64,000 bases of DNA from Prinia subflava (Eukaryota > Chordata > Aves > Passeriformes > Cisticolidae), in NCBI RefSeq assembly GCF_021018805.1, contig NW_026960611.1:496001-560000 (forward strand), given 5' to 3'. The translations under genes were made by a program, and so were the position numbers. Position 1 is the first letter of the stretch; every line of letters starts with the position of its first letter. This document shows positions 57,001-63,479 of this stretch, piece by piece. The notes under the pieces are model-generated. The model worked only from the letters and a program-made list of their open reading frames with translations. It was not told the DNA's origin and ran no database searches.

Positions 57001-58827
57001 GCTTTGCACAAGTCCAGGTAGATGATGTCAGCCGCTACTGACATCATATATATGGCTTCTTGCCTTTCTTGGACTTTGTGATGAACTTGCAAACAGAGGA
57101 ACAACAGTGTGAAAATGGGAGCAGTGATGTAGCTCAGTAAATGAATTTACTACTGGCTTAACTCCAAAACAGGAAATGGCTAATCTCCTGATTGTCCATC
57201 TCAACCAATTTGATTTTAGTTTGATTTTGTCATCATTTGTTATCCCTCCCCTCAAAGTGGAGCAGAGGTCCTGTAAATTGCAGAAGGTTCATAAAAGTCT
57301 GATCAGTCATTCACTTCTTGTTACTTTATTTTTTAAAAAAATTTGGGGAGAATTTGTGGTTTATGTTGGTAGTATTGTACACAGTTGTCTTGGTTTGAAA
57401 GACAGGTATCTGCTAGGGAGGGGCAGGACCTCCCTAGAGATGGAGAATTCAAATCCCCTCCCTCCAAATTATTCTAATTTAGAAAATCAAAGGGGCTTTC
57501 AGGCAGAGGTATGGGGATAGGAATAACAGTTCTTTACTAGTATATATGACAAAACAAACAACAACTACAGCATTAATAATAAACAGAACCAGGAACCGCC
57601 GAGGGCTTTCCCGCACAAAGGCCAGGGCAGTCTGATCTAGGCGCCCCTGTGGGACTCCAAGAGACCGAGCTGGAACAGTGGAAAGTCCCAGGCTGGTGGA
57701 TGAGATCAGATGCTTTGCGGTGGTAGCTGGAATGGCAGGGATGTCCCTGCAGAGCAGGGTAGGGCAGTGCAGTGCAAGGCTACAGAGTAGCAGAAAAGCC
57801 TCCGAGTGCCGAGGAAGCAGCAGCGGTGAGGGCAGGGCCGGCCCAGCAGGGCAGGAGAAAGGCGAGCTCAGGATTCCTGGGTACATGAGCAGATGACGGT
57901 AGATTTCTCAGGACAAGACGGAGTGATGACCATGAACTCTTCCTGCAGCGAGCAGCAGCCTGACAGTCCTCCCCGATGCTGAGAGCAAGAGAGCCACTGC
58001 CCCCCCCAGCTCCATCTTTTACCTTTCCCAAAGCTCGTGTTATCTCGGCCCTCTGAGAGAAAACTCCCAAAGACCCAAAAACAATAGGTTAGCCCGGTGA
58101 TACAATCTCCTTTGGCCACTTCTTTGTTTTAGTTAAGCACTCAGTCAGTCGTTAAGTTTGCTAGCAACTTATGGGAAAAAATTCTGTAAGTGAAAAAGAA
58201 ACAAATCTAACCCCCAACAACAGTGTGTCCAATAGGATTTGTGCTAATCCCACAAGTTTGATAGCAAGGGCTACTGTGCTGTTCCCAAAGTCAATGTTAC
58301 TTAAAAAAAATTCAGATGCAACAGTAGTTGGTAGATTTGGGGGAGTGGGGTGACATTAATCAGTCTGTTCGGCAAGGCTGATAAATTTCCTGCTGTGAGA
58401 GACACCCCCACAGACCAAGCTTTGGTGCCCTTGCTGAAGAGGATTTTGGAAATGCAGGCCTGCAAACACAGGGGACTGAAGGTGAGGCTCCCTGGGCTAC
58501 TGCACCCAGAGTTCTGCTGACTGTGATGTGAGCAGACTTTCTCCAACCATTGGAATGGCCTGTACTTGGGGTATAGAAATCCACCCTATGGGGTGCCCAG
58601 TCACTGAAGACTGGCTGTGTGCTAAACCTCCACTGAGCACTGATCCTCTTTTCTCTTGCAAGTAATGGACTGTCTGTGTCTTTCAGATGACAGAGCTTCT
58701 CCAACTAATGAGTCAATTTAAAGAAATGGGCTTTGAACTAAAAGACATTAAGGAGGTCTTATTACTACATAACAATGACCAACAGAAGGCTTTGGAAGAT
58801 CTGATGGCCCGTGCAGGAGCCAGCTGA
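16559..58827 (+). CDS. UBAP1: UBAP1, ubiquitin-associated protein 1 (six coding exons, whole span)
   Basis: UBAP1 is a subunit of the ESCRT-I complex, which sorts ubiquitinated membrane cargo at endosomes into multivesicular bodies. Six exons join in phase (34, 125, 930, 198, 102 and 141 nt) into 510 codons including the TGA stop, close to the roughly 500 residues of the mammalian protein. Exon 1 begins [10 protein letters not shown], as in the family. Residues about 16-65 form the UMA domain that docks into ESCRT-I (contains [12 protein letters not shown]). The middle (about 70-360) is serine- and proline-rich and probably disordered. The C-terminus (about 385-509) carries two UBA domains of the SOUBA fold (motifs [12 protein letters not shown] and [16 protein letters not shown]). 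All introns are GT-AG. Intron 1 (about 21.9 kb) is swollen by retroviral insertions. The non-coding 5' exon was not found. The identification is from recognised protein sequence and is secure; exact exon edges are read from splice consensus. Confidence 0.96.
16593..18098. other. UBAP1 intron 1, unique part
   Basis: AT-rich intronic sequence; nothing else recognised. Confidence 0.6.
18099..18215 (-). mobile_element. CR1 LINE fragment
   Basis: The sequence AATCACAGAATAGTTGAGG and the following TTGGAAGGGAC are the 3' end of avian CR1 read in antisense. About 100 bp survive. Confidence 0.75.
18281..19085 (-). mobile_element. ERVL-like solo LTR, family A (copy 2)
   Basis: 805 bp, TGTCTTGG...CCCCCAACA, with exact 5-bp duplications TTGGC (18276-18280, 19086-19090). 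Five-base duplications fit ERVL-class integrases. Probable minus polarity. Confidence 0.88.
19091..19950. other. no feature seen
   Basis: UBAP1 intron 1 sequence; no gene or element identified. An A/G-rich patch lies near 19690-19730. Confidence 0.45.
19955..20432 (-). repeat. 3' LTR of the ERV1-like element
   Basis: It starts TGTGAGAAACAACGCC. Minus-strand TATAAAAA and AATAAA are present. The right end (minus-strand start) is decayed to ATA. A minus-strand purine run next to it (AAAAAAGGAAAACAGGGA) is the likely polypurine tract. Confidence 0.82.
22180..22760. repeat. degenerate CA-rich microsatellite region
   Basis: Scattered (CA)n runs and CACACA-rich sequence; purely repetitive, with no coding signal. 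Confidence 0.7.
23683..24112. repeat. 430-bp polypurine tract, (GA)n/(GAAA)n
   Basis: Almost pure A/G on the + strand. A higher-order copy is visible: GAAAGAAAAGAAAAAGGGAG occurs near 23701 and again near 23864, followed by similar GAAAGA patterns. Long open frames here on both strands are repeat translations, not genes. Confidence 0.95.
24640..24850. repeat. tandem repeat, about 72-bp unit, 3 copies
   Basis: The block GTGCAACTGGGAAAACC recurs near 24660, 24730 and (as GTGCAACCCGGAAAACC) 24802, each followed by TACA-type and GGC-type blocks. It lies inside the ERV1-like element, near its 5' side, so it may be part of the leader or gag region. Confidence 0.75.
25695..25713 (-). promoter_or_regulatory. 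primer-binding site, tRNA-Pro type
   Basis: The minus strand reads TGGGGACTCAGTCCGGGAT two bases from the LTR, close to the standard tRNA-Pro primer site with one extra base and one substitution. Confidence 0.75.
25716..26252 (-). repeat. 5' LTR of the ERV1-like element
   Basis: TGTGAGAAACGACTCC...CTATAACA, closely matching the partner at 19955 but longer by a TA-rich expansion (26090-26165). Confidence 0.85.
26257..26601. other. no feature seen
   Basis: Intronic sequence between two LTR elements. Confidence 0.5.
26602..28114 (-). mobile_element. ERVL-like LTR, family C (copy 1)
   Basis: It shares ordered blocks with the better copy at 28384: a GGAGACAGGG...GAGTTTT block, CTCAGGGAGAGG-like, CACAGGAG(G/A)C(A/G)GTTCTCTG, then the C-rich segment and TCACAGAGGC, and the CTTCTCTCTCAGAAGC tail. 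Ends are approximate and no target duplication was confirmed. Confidence 0.6.
28384..29385 (-). mobile_element. ERVL-like solo LTR, family C (copy 2)
   Basis: TGTAGTGGG...CCAATACA, 1002 bp, with exact 5-bp flanks CTTCA (28379-28383, 29386-29390). Minus-strand AATAAA near 28560. The middle is a degenerate array of CTGC(T/A)(G/C)CA-type units (28.7-29.1 kb). The open frames here are repeat translations. Confidence 0.85.
29391..30339. other. no feature seen
   Basis: UBAP1 intron 1; unique sequence, no recognisable gene. Confidence 0.5.
30340..30545 (+). mobile_element. CR1 LINE fragment (reverse transcriptase 3' part)
   Basis: In translation it shows the CR1 pattern [15 protein letters not shown] followed by a broken frame; about 200 bp of the ORF2 C-terminal region. 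Confidence 0.75.
30717..31002 (+). repeat. 5' LTR of the chimeric provirus
   Basis: TGTAGAATACAGGG...TTGCTGCA, with TATAAAAGG near 30931. It matches the 3' LTR except at the U5 end. Confidence 0.82.
31005..31022 (+). promoter_or_regulatory. possible primer-binding site, weak tRNA-Pro likeness
   Basis: TGGGAGCCTGGATCAGGA starts two bases after the 5' LTR, where a PBS must lie. It only partly resembles the tRNA-Pro site, so the primer is not settled. Confidence 0.35.
31099..31200 (+). repeat. degenerate GATCC-containing repeats in the retroviral leader
   Basis: GGATC/GATCC recurs about every 15-20 bases amid GGAAAAG blocks: at least seven units in about 100 bp between the PBS and gag. Confidence 0.7.
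31272..31514 (+). pseudogene. gag: gag matrix fragment of the chimeric provirus
   Basis: 80 residues from ATG 31272 to TGA 31514. The helical pattern [16 protein letters not shown], then [16 protein letters not shown], parallels the matrix of the provirus at 2.5-10 kb. After the stop, gag-like sequence ([17 protein letters not shown] in another frame) continues to about 31655, where non-viral sequence begins. The ATG is preferred over an upstream GTG. Confidence 0.72.
31655..31920 (-). pseudogene. PORCN: PORCN fragment (Wnt O-acyltransferase) inside the provirus
   Basis: On the minus strand about 85 residues match porcupine, the endoplasmic-reticulum MBOAT enzyme that palmitoleoylates Wnt proteins. 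The segments are [18 protein letters not shown], then [11 protein letters not shown] (with the MBOAT histidine) and, after a one-base shift, [20 protein letters not shown] and [14 protein letters not shown] interrupts it before TGRHLGT. No intron is visible, so it derives from spliced RNA or from within one exon. It lies antisense to the provirus. The identification rests on recognised family sequence, with the rest of the gene absent. Confidence 0.8.
31970..32281 (+). other. unidentified open stretch, helical and coding-like
   Basis: GC-rich sequence without stops for about 100 codons. The last 50 are Ala/Glu/Lys-rich and look like amphipathic helix ([20 protein letters not shown], then [20 protein letters not shown]). 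I do not recognise the protein. The frame runs through the tRNA-like sequence to 32656, and that part is not credible as coding. It may be host coding sequence captured with PORCN, or non-coding. Confidence 0.35.
32282..32354 (+). tRNA. tRNA-Lys-like sequence (anticodon TTT), probably a pseudogene
   Basis: 73 nt that fold as a cloverleaf: acceptor arms GTCCAGC/GTTGGGC pair (with wobbles), the D-arm A box is TAGCTCAGTCAGTAGAGC, the anticodon stem TGGGA/TCCCA encloses CTTTTAA (anticodon TTT at 32315-32317), and the T arm follows. It is closest to tRNA-Lys(CTT) apart from the anticodon. Damage: G18 is A, and the T loop reads TTCATGC, losing the conserved purine and A58 of the B box. No CCA or oligo-T terminator follows. 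It sits in the non-viral part of the provirus. Confidence 0.65.
32355..33480. other. non-viral, AT-rich filler of the chimeric provirus
   Basis: No retroviral or coding match. An AATAAAGG at about 33140 and the AT-rich character resemble a 3' UTR. The junction to viral integrase sequence lies somewhere in 33370-33500. Confidence 0.45.
33490..34150 (+). pseudogene. pol: integrase remnant of the chimeric provirus, split by an LTR
   Basis: Fragments in more than one frame match the integrase of the provirus at 2.5 kb: FLQQWGV then [31 protein letters not shown], and after the nested [10 protein letters not shown] and WVPSQCV. The residues around the catalytic Glu are lost, and about 30 codons are missing before QWK. 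Confidence 0.78.
33701..34083 (-). mobile_element. solo LTR nested in the integrase remnant
   Basis: 383 bp, TGAAATCAGG...CATGTTACA, exact 6-bp flanks GGAAGG (33695-33700, 34084-34089). Minus-strand AATAAA near 33786. It splits the codons of [12 protein letters not shown]. Confidence 0.85.
34272..34563 (+). repeat. 3' LTR of the chimeric provirus
   Basis: TGTAGAATATGGGG...GTTGCTACA, 292 bp, preceded by the polypurine tract AGAGGGGGAGA (34261-34271). TATAAAAGG is near 34481. Confidence 0.88.
34975..35831 (-). mobile_element. LTR, family A2 (copy 2), with nested LTR
   Basis: It matches 13817-14549 in its middle and right parts (ACGCCCTGTTGGTCAGGGTG, CTGCCCCACCTG) and ends CCTAAGACA. The left end is missing. 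Confidence 0.65.
35176..35509 (-). mobile_element. class II solo LTR nested in A2
   Basis: It starts TGTCATTATG and ends CACCCATA (one base off CA), with exact 6-bp flanks GTCCAG (35170-35175, 35510-35515). Minus-strand TATAAAAAG and AATAAAG are in order. Confidence 0.82.
36028..36502 (+). mobile_element. CR1 LINE 3' end
   Basis: About 475 bp of CR1, including the [14 protein letters not shown] C-terminal coding remnant, 3' UTR and the diagnostic ATTCTATGATTCTATG tail. Sense to UBAP1. Confidence 0.9.
36628..37400 (-). mobile_element. LTR, family G (copy 2)
   Basis: It shares CTGAGTCA...CCCCCTTG with the copy at 51.4 kb and the CTACACAGGATAAAA / CTAGTAGATTACAG blocks with the split copy at 30.6/34.6 kb. 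Ends approximate. Confidence 0.55.
37401..38468. other. UBAP1 intron 1, unique 3' part
   Basis: No element or gene recognised up to the exon 2 acceptor. Confidence 0.55.
38469..38593 (+). CDS. UBAP1: UBAP1 coding exon 2 (UMA domain)
   Basis: The exon lies between acceptor CTTAG (38464-38468) and donor GTAAGT (38594). It encodes residues 12-53, including FSYLDDV and [12 protein letters not shown], the core of the UMA domain through which UBAP1 joins ESCRT-I. It enters in phase 1 and leaves in phase 0. Confidence 0.95.
38854..39476 (-). mobile_element. ERVL-like LTR, family A (copy 3, diverged)
   Basis: TGTGGAGTCCTGC...CCCCTAACA, 623 bp, with the CCTCCAAATTATTATAAC and GGAATAACAGTTCTTTA blocks of family A. 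No exact target duplication seen. Confidence 0.75.
39477..41394. other. UBAP1 intron 2, no feature seen
   Basis: Unique sequence with a short (CA)n run near 40415. Confidence 0.55.
41400..42554 (-). mobile_element. ERVL-like solo LTR, family A (copy 4, long form)
   Basis: 1155 bp, TGTCTTGG...CTCCAACA, exact 5-bp flanks GATGA (41395-41399, 42555-42559). It is longer than the 805-834 bp copies through a different middle section. Confidence 0.88.
42859..43788 (+). CDS. UBAP1: UBAP1 coding exon 3 (large central exon)
   Basis: A 930-nt exon between acceptor GGCCAG and donor GTAAAC, phase 0 at both ends. It encodes residues 54-363: the end of the UMA domain ([14 protein letters not shown]), a charged helix, then a Ser/Thr/Pro-rich linker with conserved patches ([31 protein letters not shown]). 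The frame stays open past the donor into the intron, giving extra residues that are not part of UBAP1. A three-residue EIH insertion precedes VGTTGPI compared with the mammalian protein as I know it. One in-frame methionine at 42997 is internal, not a start. Confidence 0.95.
43789..44670. other. UBAP1 intron 3, no feature seen
   Basis: The exon 3 frame runs on for about 36 codons past the donor, then unique intronic sequence. Confidence 0.55.
44673..44914 (-). repeat. 3' LTR of the family D provirus (internally deleted)
   Basis: It has the two ends of the family D LTR (GACCCCAGCCAGCAACCAAG and AACCAGCACA) with about 300 bp missing from the middle. Confidence 0.75.
45101..45690 (+). mobile_element. 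ERVL-like solo LTR, family E, nested in the family D interior
   Basis: TGTCCTGATTTCAG...GCATGACA, 590 bp, exact 5-bp flanks CTGTT (45096-45100, 45691-45695). TATATAAAC near 45375. Confidence 0.88.
46578..46594 (-). promoter_or_regulatory. primer-binding site, tRNA-Lys-like
   Basis: The minus strand reads TGGCACTCAACATGGGG, three differences from the tRNA-Lys1,2 primer site, all transitions and two of them at CpG. It lies 11 bases inside the LTR. Confidence 0.55.
46606..47151 (-). repeat. 5' LTR of the family D provirus
   Basis: TGTGGTTTAACCCC...AACCAGCACA on the + strand, the common avian ERVL-type LTR pattern read in reverse. Confidence 0.78.
47152..48530. other. UBAP1 intron 3, no feature seen
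   Basis: Unique sequence; GGTTT-rich stretch near 47820-47900. Confidence 0.5.
48531..50650 (-). mobile_element. LTR, family F (copy 2), with nested LTR
   Basis: It matches the 12.4-13.8 kb copy in order. The ends are approximate; TAGTG occurs at both sides (48526-48530, 50651-50655). It is interrupted by a minus-strand LTR at about 49232. Confidence 0.6.
49232..49905 (-). mobile_element. LTR nested in family F
   Basis: On the minus strand TATATAAAAAC (near 49420) precedes AATAAAAAC (near 49258), a promoter-polyA layout. It starts TGTAAAGCC on the + strand. The right end is uncertain (ATGTTACA near 49911 is one choice). Confidence 0.5.
50651..51384. other. UBAP1 intron 3, no feature seen
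   Basis: Unique; contains a GGTTTGTTTGGGTTTTTTG tract near 50960. Confidence 0.5.
51385..52340 (-). mobile_element. LTR-like repeat, family G (copy 3)
   Basis: It shares CTGCTGAGTCACAAGG...CCCCCTTGG with 36.7 kb and has internal near-duplicate segments (GGTGTCCCAGCTCAAGAGGA and GGCATCCCAGCTCAAGGGGA). Ends approximate. Confidence 0.45.
52341..53265. other. UBAP1 intron 3, unique 3' part
   Basis: Nothing but the candidate cassette exon at 52796. Confidence 0.5.
52796..52831 (+). other. candidate 36-nt cassette exon of UBAP1
   Basis: A 36-base interval lies between a T/G-rich tract ending TTCAACAG and a perfect GTAAGT donor. It is phase 0 on both sides, so inclusion would add 12 residues ([12 protein letters not shown]) between coding exons 3 and 4 without shifting the frame. 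I know of no matching mammalian UBAP1 segment. It could be a chance pairing of splice-like sites. Confidence 0.25.
53266..53463 (+). CDS. UBAP1: UBAP1 coding exon 4 (first UBA domain)
   Basis: Acceptor CCCCTTTAG ends at 53265; donor GTAAGA starts at 53464. The exon encodes residues 364-429: a linker with the conserved FPVSQVPN, then [23 protein letters not shown], the first UBA helix pair of the SOUBA module. Length 198 nt, phase 0 at both ends. The first codon (GTA, Val) fits the family's PTVTPPNF region. Confidence 0.93.
53464..54642. other. UBAP1 intron 4, no feature seen
   Basis: Unique sequence without recognised elements. Confidence 0.5.
54649..54975 (+). mobile_element. class II solo LTR related to the provirus at 2492
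   Basis: 327 bp, TGTTGCC...GGTGATA, exact 6-bp flanks GATTGG (54643-54648, 54976-54981). It shares GGCCATGTTTTGCTAACTG and ATAGGAAATGTATAAAA with the provirus LTRs. TATAAAAG and AATAAA are on the + strand, so it is sense to UBAP1 in intron 4 and offers a polyadenylation signal there. Confidence 0.9.
55242..55343 (+). CDS. UBAP1: UBAP1 coding exon 5 (between the UBA domains)
   Basis: A 102-nt exon after acceptor CCCCACAG and before donor GTGAGG. It encodes residues 430-463, starting [17 protein letters not shown] and ending QCSEEK, the conserved third helix of UBA1 and the linker into UBA2. Phase 0 at both ends. Confidence 0.95.
55344..55929. other. UBAP1 intron 5, no feature seen
   Basis: Unique sequence between exon 5 and the CR1 element. 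Confidence 0.5.
55930..57045 (-). mobile_element. CR1 LINE, 3' 1.1 kb, antisense to UBAP1
   Basis: The minus strand encodes the C-terminal part of the CR1 reverse transcriptase protein ([46 protein letters not shown]) with frame breaks, then the 3' UTR and an ATTCTATTATTCTAC tail at the low end. 5'-truncated, as is normal for CR1. Confidence 0.93.
57046..57380. other. UBAP1 intron 5, no feature seen
   Basis: Unique sequence. Confidence 0.5.
57386..58219 (-). mobile_element. ERVL-like solo LTR, family A (copy 5)
   Basis: 834 bp, TGTCTTGG...CCCCCAACA, exact 5-bp flanks ACAGT (57381-57385, 58220-58224). Confidence 0.9.
58225..58686. other. UBAP1 intron 5, unique 3' part
   Basis: No feature before the exon 6 acceptor. 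Confidence 0.5.
58687..58827 (+). CDS. UBAP1: UBAP1 coding exon 6 (second UBA domain and stop)
   Basis: Acceptor TCTTTCAG ends at 58686. The exon encodes residues 464-509 (ending LMARAGAS) and stops at TGA 58825-58827. This is the second UBA domain ([20 protein letters not shown]), which contributes to ubiquitin binding. The C-terminal residues match the vertebrate family exactly as recognised. Confidence 0.96.
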   Translation: MTELLQLMSQFKEMGFELKDIKEVLLLHNNDQQKALEDLMARAGAS

Positions 58828-60420
58828 AAACACATTCCTGGATTCTCATCATACAACAGAGCAAGACCAGGGTGACAATCTCAGCAAGGAGTTTGGTTTT
58901 TTGCATATAAGGGCTCTGTCTGAGCAAGCCTGCCCATGTGCATCACTCCAGCATTTCTCTTTCCACTGGGAGACAACTTGGTTTCTGAAATTCAGTGTCC
59001 TAAGTTTCCTTTTTTCCAGTTTGGCCACAGAGAGTTTAGACTGTCCAGCCTCTACTGGAACTGTACATAGGTAGAGATGGGGTGATTTCTCCCATTCACC
59101 TTTGCACTGGAGTTGAACAGAAGAACATTGTTGGTTCTGAAACTAGGATGCTTTGGTTCTTTGAAGTTTCTTTCATGGTGTCTGCTTGCACTGAGTTACT
59201 TGATTGTGTCATAGTACAGATTAACTGGTTAAATTTGACCTTTAGTGCAATGGAGTTTTAATTTTTGGGGGGAAAGTTAGTCTGCAACTTAGTAGAACAC
59301 TGTTTCAGAAACTATTGCTATGCATAAAGAGCCTATTCCTCTTGGGTTTTTTTACCCATGCATCCAACACTTCTGCCAGACATGAGTGCTCAATGCTGAG
59401 TGGTCTGTAAATTCCCTTGAAATGGGTAAGCTGTGAATTCTATCTGGACCTGCAACTTATGTTTGTTTTTGAACCTGAAGGCAGAGAGCTGGAGCTTAGT
59501 ATTCTTAACCCCCCCAGGTTTGTAGGATATTTAAGGCAATACTCTGCTCGGAAATCAGTTCTCTTTTTGTTTTAAATAATACTCAGTGTGATGCAGGAGG
59601 TTCCTTTCAAGCACTTTCTTTAAAAGAGATATACTCACTGCATTAGTTCCATTTCTCACACTGCTATAGAATTGCATAATAACATCTAGTACTAGAAATC
59701 AGCTTTTGGGTTGGTTTTGATAGTGAAAGTTCTAAGTACTTAAAATATCAACAGTCTTGAGGAATCTTTAAAGTAATTCACTAAATATTTTGATTCTGCA
59801 GAAGAAAAACTAACAAAATCCTCAATATAACTCCCAGTGTCATGGTTCCCATCTCTCATGCTCTTTGGCTTCAACAAATTAACAACTTGCTGGATCCTGC
59901 CTGCCCAGGTGCTGCCTGCTCCTGTAGGGACACATACACACTGTGTGTTGGGCAGAACAACCAGGTCTCCAGGCAGATGGCTGCAGTGGTGCAAAACCAA
60001 GCCTAGGGATCCAAACTCGTGTTATAGCATGGAGCTGGGAGCACTGAGAACTTAGGCAGGAAAAAACAACTTGGCTCATTTCCTCAATTTAAGTTTTTCA
60101 GTAGGAGGTTTTAGCTCATCAGGAACCTGAAGGAGATGACATGTCTATTATGTTGTTAGGTTTATATGACCAAAACATGTAATTTGGGTACAGTGTTAAC
60201 TCCTGGAGTTGTCTGTGTGGTTCTTAACTACGCTAATTACCTTTACTTAAAACAAAATGATGCTGAGAAAATATGTACCTGGTAAGTATCTAGGAGGTGT
60301 GGAGATGAATGATGAATAGGACCAGGACAGATTTCCTTGCATGTATCCCATAGTACTGAGCTTCACCCGCTTCTATTAGTGGGACTGAAATTAAAATTTT
60401 TCTAAGAAGGACATTCAGCA
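58828..60420 (+). other. UBAP1: probable UBAP1 3' UTR
   Basis: Unique, non-repetitive sequence follows the UBAP1 stop. I find no AATAAA before the LTR at 61121. Usable variants are CATAAA near 59322 and ATTAAA at 60390 and 60717, so the cleavage site is uncertain. From about 60420 to 61120 I see nothing else. Confidence 0.35.
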
Positions 60421-61120
60421 GCTGGTGGATCAGCAGCTGCTGCCTCTGTGGGTGCAGGTAAAGCACATGTCCAGCTTTCCTTCCCAGATGAGAAATGTGA
60501 CAGTTTGAAATGAAGAATTGGGGTTCCTGATTAATCAGAAAAGCTGGAAAACAGAACTTGAACTGCTTTACTGTCACTGCTGAGAGCATTCGGTTGTGTT
60601 GCTTGTTTCAGTTTTCTCACAATTAATATCCAAACAAATCTGTCTGGTACTAGACAATCTTGAAAGAGCAAGAAGTCTTGCCAGCAAAGAAGCAACTATT
60701 TAGACCAAACTTCTGAATTAAATCATCTCTTCAGTTGTGTTTATGTGTGTTGTTTTTCTGGTCTCCCCACTACAGTAACCACTCTGCTTATGGAGACTTA
60801 TAGAGATGAGAGCAGAGAGGTGAAGATGGAAAGTGATACTTGTAAAGCTGGTGGTCTCCTTCGAAAAAGATGTACCCCTTTGTGTCTTCCCTGGTAACAC
60901 TGCTGTTGCTTTGTCAGTGAAGTGTCTGGATTTACATCTGTATTAGGTTTGCATGGCCAGGTTTTGGTAGGAGAGGCTATGGGTGTGGCTTCTGTGAGAA
61001 GATACCAGAATCTTACATCATGTCTCACAGAGCCAATGCTAGCTGGTTCCAAGATGTGCCCATTGCTGTCCAAAGCTGAGTCAATTGGGAATGGTGCTAA
61101 CTTCTGTGATAACATATTTG

Positions 61121-63474
61121 TGTCTTGGTTTGAAAGACAGGTGTCTGCTAGGGAGGGGCAGGGCCTCCCTTGGAATGGAAAATTCAAATCCCCTCCCTCC
61201 AAATTATTCTAATTTAGAAAATTAAAGGGGCTTTCAGACAGAGGTATGGGGATAGGAATAACAGTTCTTTACTAGTATGTATAACAAGGCAAACAAACAA
61301 CAACTACAGCATTAATAATAAAACAGAACCAGGAACCTCAGGGGGCTTTGTTTCACAAAGCCTGGGGTAGTCTGATCTTGGTGCCCCTGCGGGACTCCAA
61401 GAGGCTGAGCTGGAACAGTGGAAACTCCCAGGCTGGTGGATGAGATATATCAGAAGCTCTGCAGTGGTAGCTGGAACGGCAGGGATGTCCCAGCAGAGCA
61501 GGGCAGTGCAGGGGTACAGCATAGCAAAAAGCCTCAAAGCAGTGCCAAAGAAGCAGTGGTGGAGGTGGGACAGGGCCGGCATAGCAGGGCAGGAGGAGGC
61601 GAGCTCAGAATTCTGGGGCACATGAACAGATGATGGTAGATTTCCCAGGACCAGACTTGGTGGTGACAGTGAACTCCTCCCGCAGCAAGGAACATCCTGG
61701 CCGTCCTCTCCTCGATGCTGAGAGCAAGAGCAAGTGTAGCTGCCCCCACCCTTGTCTTTTACCTGCCCCCAAACCTCATGGCATCTTTTCCCCGCCAAGA
61801 GAAAACTTCCAGAGTGTCGGAGTCCAGGACATCCCTCTGGCCGTCTGTCACGAGCCAAAGGATGGTCGTGATGGTTCGTTTTGATTTCAGAGTGCAAAAG
61901 GAGGCAATGAGAACTTAGTTCAAGTAAAATCAATTGTATCTTTATTGATGCACACAATTATGCGATAGAAGAGAAGGGAAAGAAAGAGAGAGAGAGAAAA
62001 GAGGAAAAGGGAGGTCATAGCTACCGACTAACAGATGAGAGTCCTCATGACGCTGGAAACCAAGACCACCTTCGCAGTCCTCGTGGCGCGTGTCAATAGA
62101 CTGTCTTGTCCGCCGGGGAGGCCTCAAAGTGTGAGTCGCAGGGGGAAGCTTTTATAGTCATTTCAGAAGCAGGGGGCACCTGGTCAATGCAGGCAGAAGT
62201 GGGGGGCACCCGGCCAAAGTGGGGGGAGCACCCAAGAGTCATTGTGAGGAGGCTCGTTGCTCTGGGAATCAGGTGCAACCATTCAGATCAGGCAGGTTTG
62301 GGACAAGTAGGTCTGGGCTTTGCGGCAGGTACAGCACAGTCAGTCAGAGCAAACACAGCCTCTGCAAACACAGCCCAGGAACCGTAACAGCCCCTTATTG
62401 TTCCTGCATGGGTTTCTGAGGAGGGCGTCTTGGTCCAAGGGGTGCACCTGCAGGGAGAAACTTGGGTCCCGCCTCGGGCAGGCCAGAACTCCTGTGTTTC
62501 GGCCCAGGGTCCGTGGGGGTCTCAGCCTCTGACAGTCGTGAGGCAGATGAGGGACCTTTGGATCGACTATTACACCGCCCTGAAGGGTTTGGAGAGGGGA
62601 CAGGGGGATTTGGGATCTGTACAAGGGGGTCAGCCAGCCTCACACAGAGCCCAGGAGGACACTGCTTTTGATCCCTGGCCATGGGAGCTAATACCCACAT
62701 TGTATGAAGAATCACAAGCTGAAAGAATTCAAAATAAGTAGTAGCTAGTTTATCACAGAATGTAAATGTAGAAGCTAGGATTTTTAGTATATGGGCTTGA
62801 AGAGGCAAGATGGAGGAATTGGGGAGTGGTCCTGTCCTCCTTGTTCTTGTTCTTTTCCCCCATTTTCTGCTGAGTTGTATCACAAGGATTGGTTTAGAGT
62901 AGAAATGACATGTTAACATAGGTAGTAAGTATTGGTAAGATTTTGTAAATAAAAAGTACGTTGTGGACGGTGGTTGGACCAGAGAAATGGTACAAAGGGT
63001 CTAGGACCCTCTGATCTGCCCCAGTCCGCTGCATGTCCTGCACTGCTGGGGATGCCTGGCAGAGCTGAGAAAGAACTGAGAGATAATGAAGAATAAACAA
63101 CCCTGGAAACATGCACTAGCGGACTCAGCTTGTCTTCTCTGGCTCTGGTGTGAGACCTTTTGGGCAAGAGAAGCTCGAAAGCCTTATTACTTTGGGGAAC
63201 AGCAACCCCGAGGACAGTCTCAGGGAACAGCAACCCTGAGAGAGAGAGAGAGTCCCGAAAACCTTATTACCTTGGGGAACAGCAACCCAGAGGAGAATCT
63301 CAGGGAACAGCAACCCTGAGACCAGAGACCAAAAAAGGTGTAGCCTGGTGCTACACTCTCCTTTGGCCACTTCTTTGTTTTCCTCAAGCACCCATAAGTA
63401 CTCAGTAGTTAGTTTTCTGGCAACTTATGGGGAAAAAATCTATAAGAAAAAATAAACAAATCTAACCCCCAACA
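61121..63474 (-). mobile_element. ERVL-like solo LTR, family A (copy 6), split by a 1.5-kb insertion
   Basis: TGTCTTGG...CCCCCAACA with exact 5-bp flanks ATTTG (61116-61120, 63475-63479). The LTR sequence breaks at 61816 and resumes at 63322 (CCAGAGACC). Confidence 0.88.
61817..63321 (-). mobile_element. composite retroviral insertion inside LTR A copy 6
   Basis: Flanked by CCAGAG (61811-61816, 63322-63327), a 6-bp duplication. The left 573 bp (61817-62389) are an LTR on the minus strand: TGTTACGG...CTCCGACA, AATAAA present, with a purine-rich AATAAGGGGC next to it as polypurine tract. The rest (62390-63321) has no clear gene, an AATAAA at 63091 on the + strand, and ends in two near-identical blocks of about 75 bp (63174-63250 and 63251-63321), each with TTGGGGAACAGCAACCC and CAGGGAACAGCAACCCTGAG. 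The right end is not a normal LTR terminus. Confidence 0.6.
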
Positions 63475-63479
63475 ATTTG

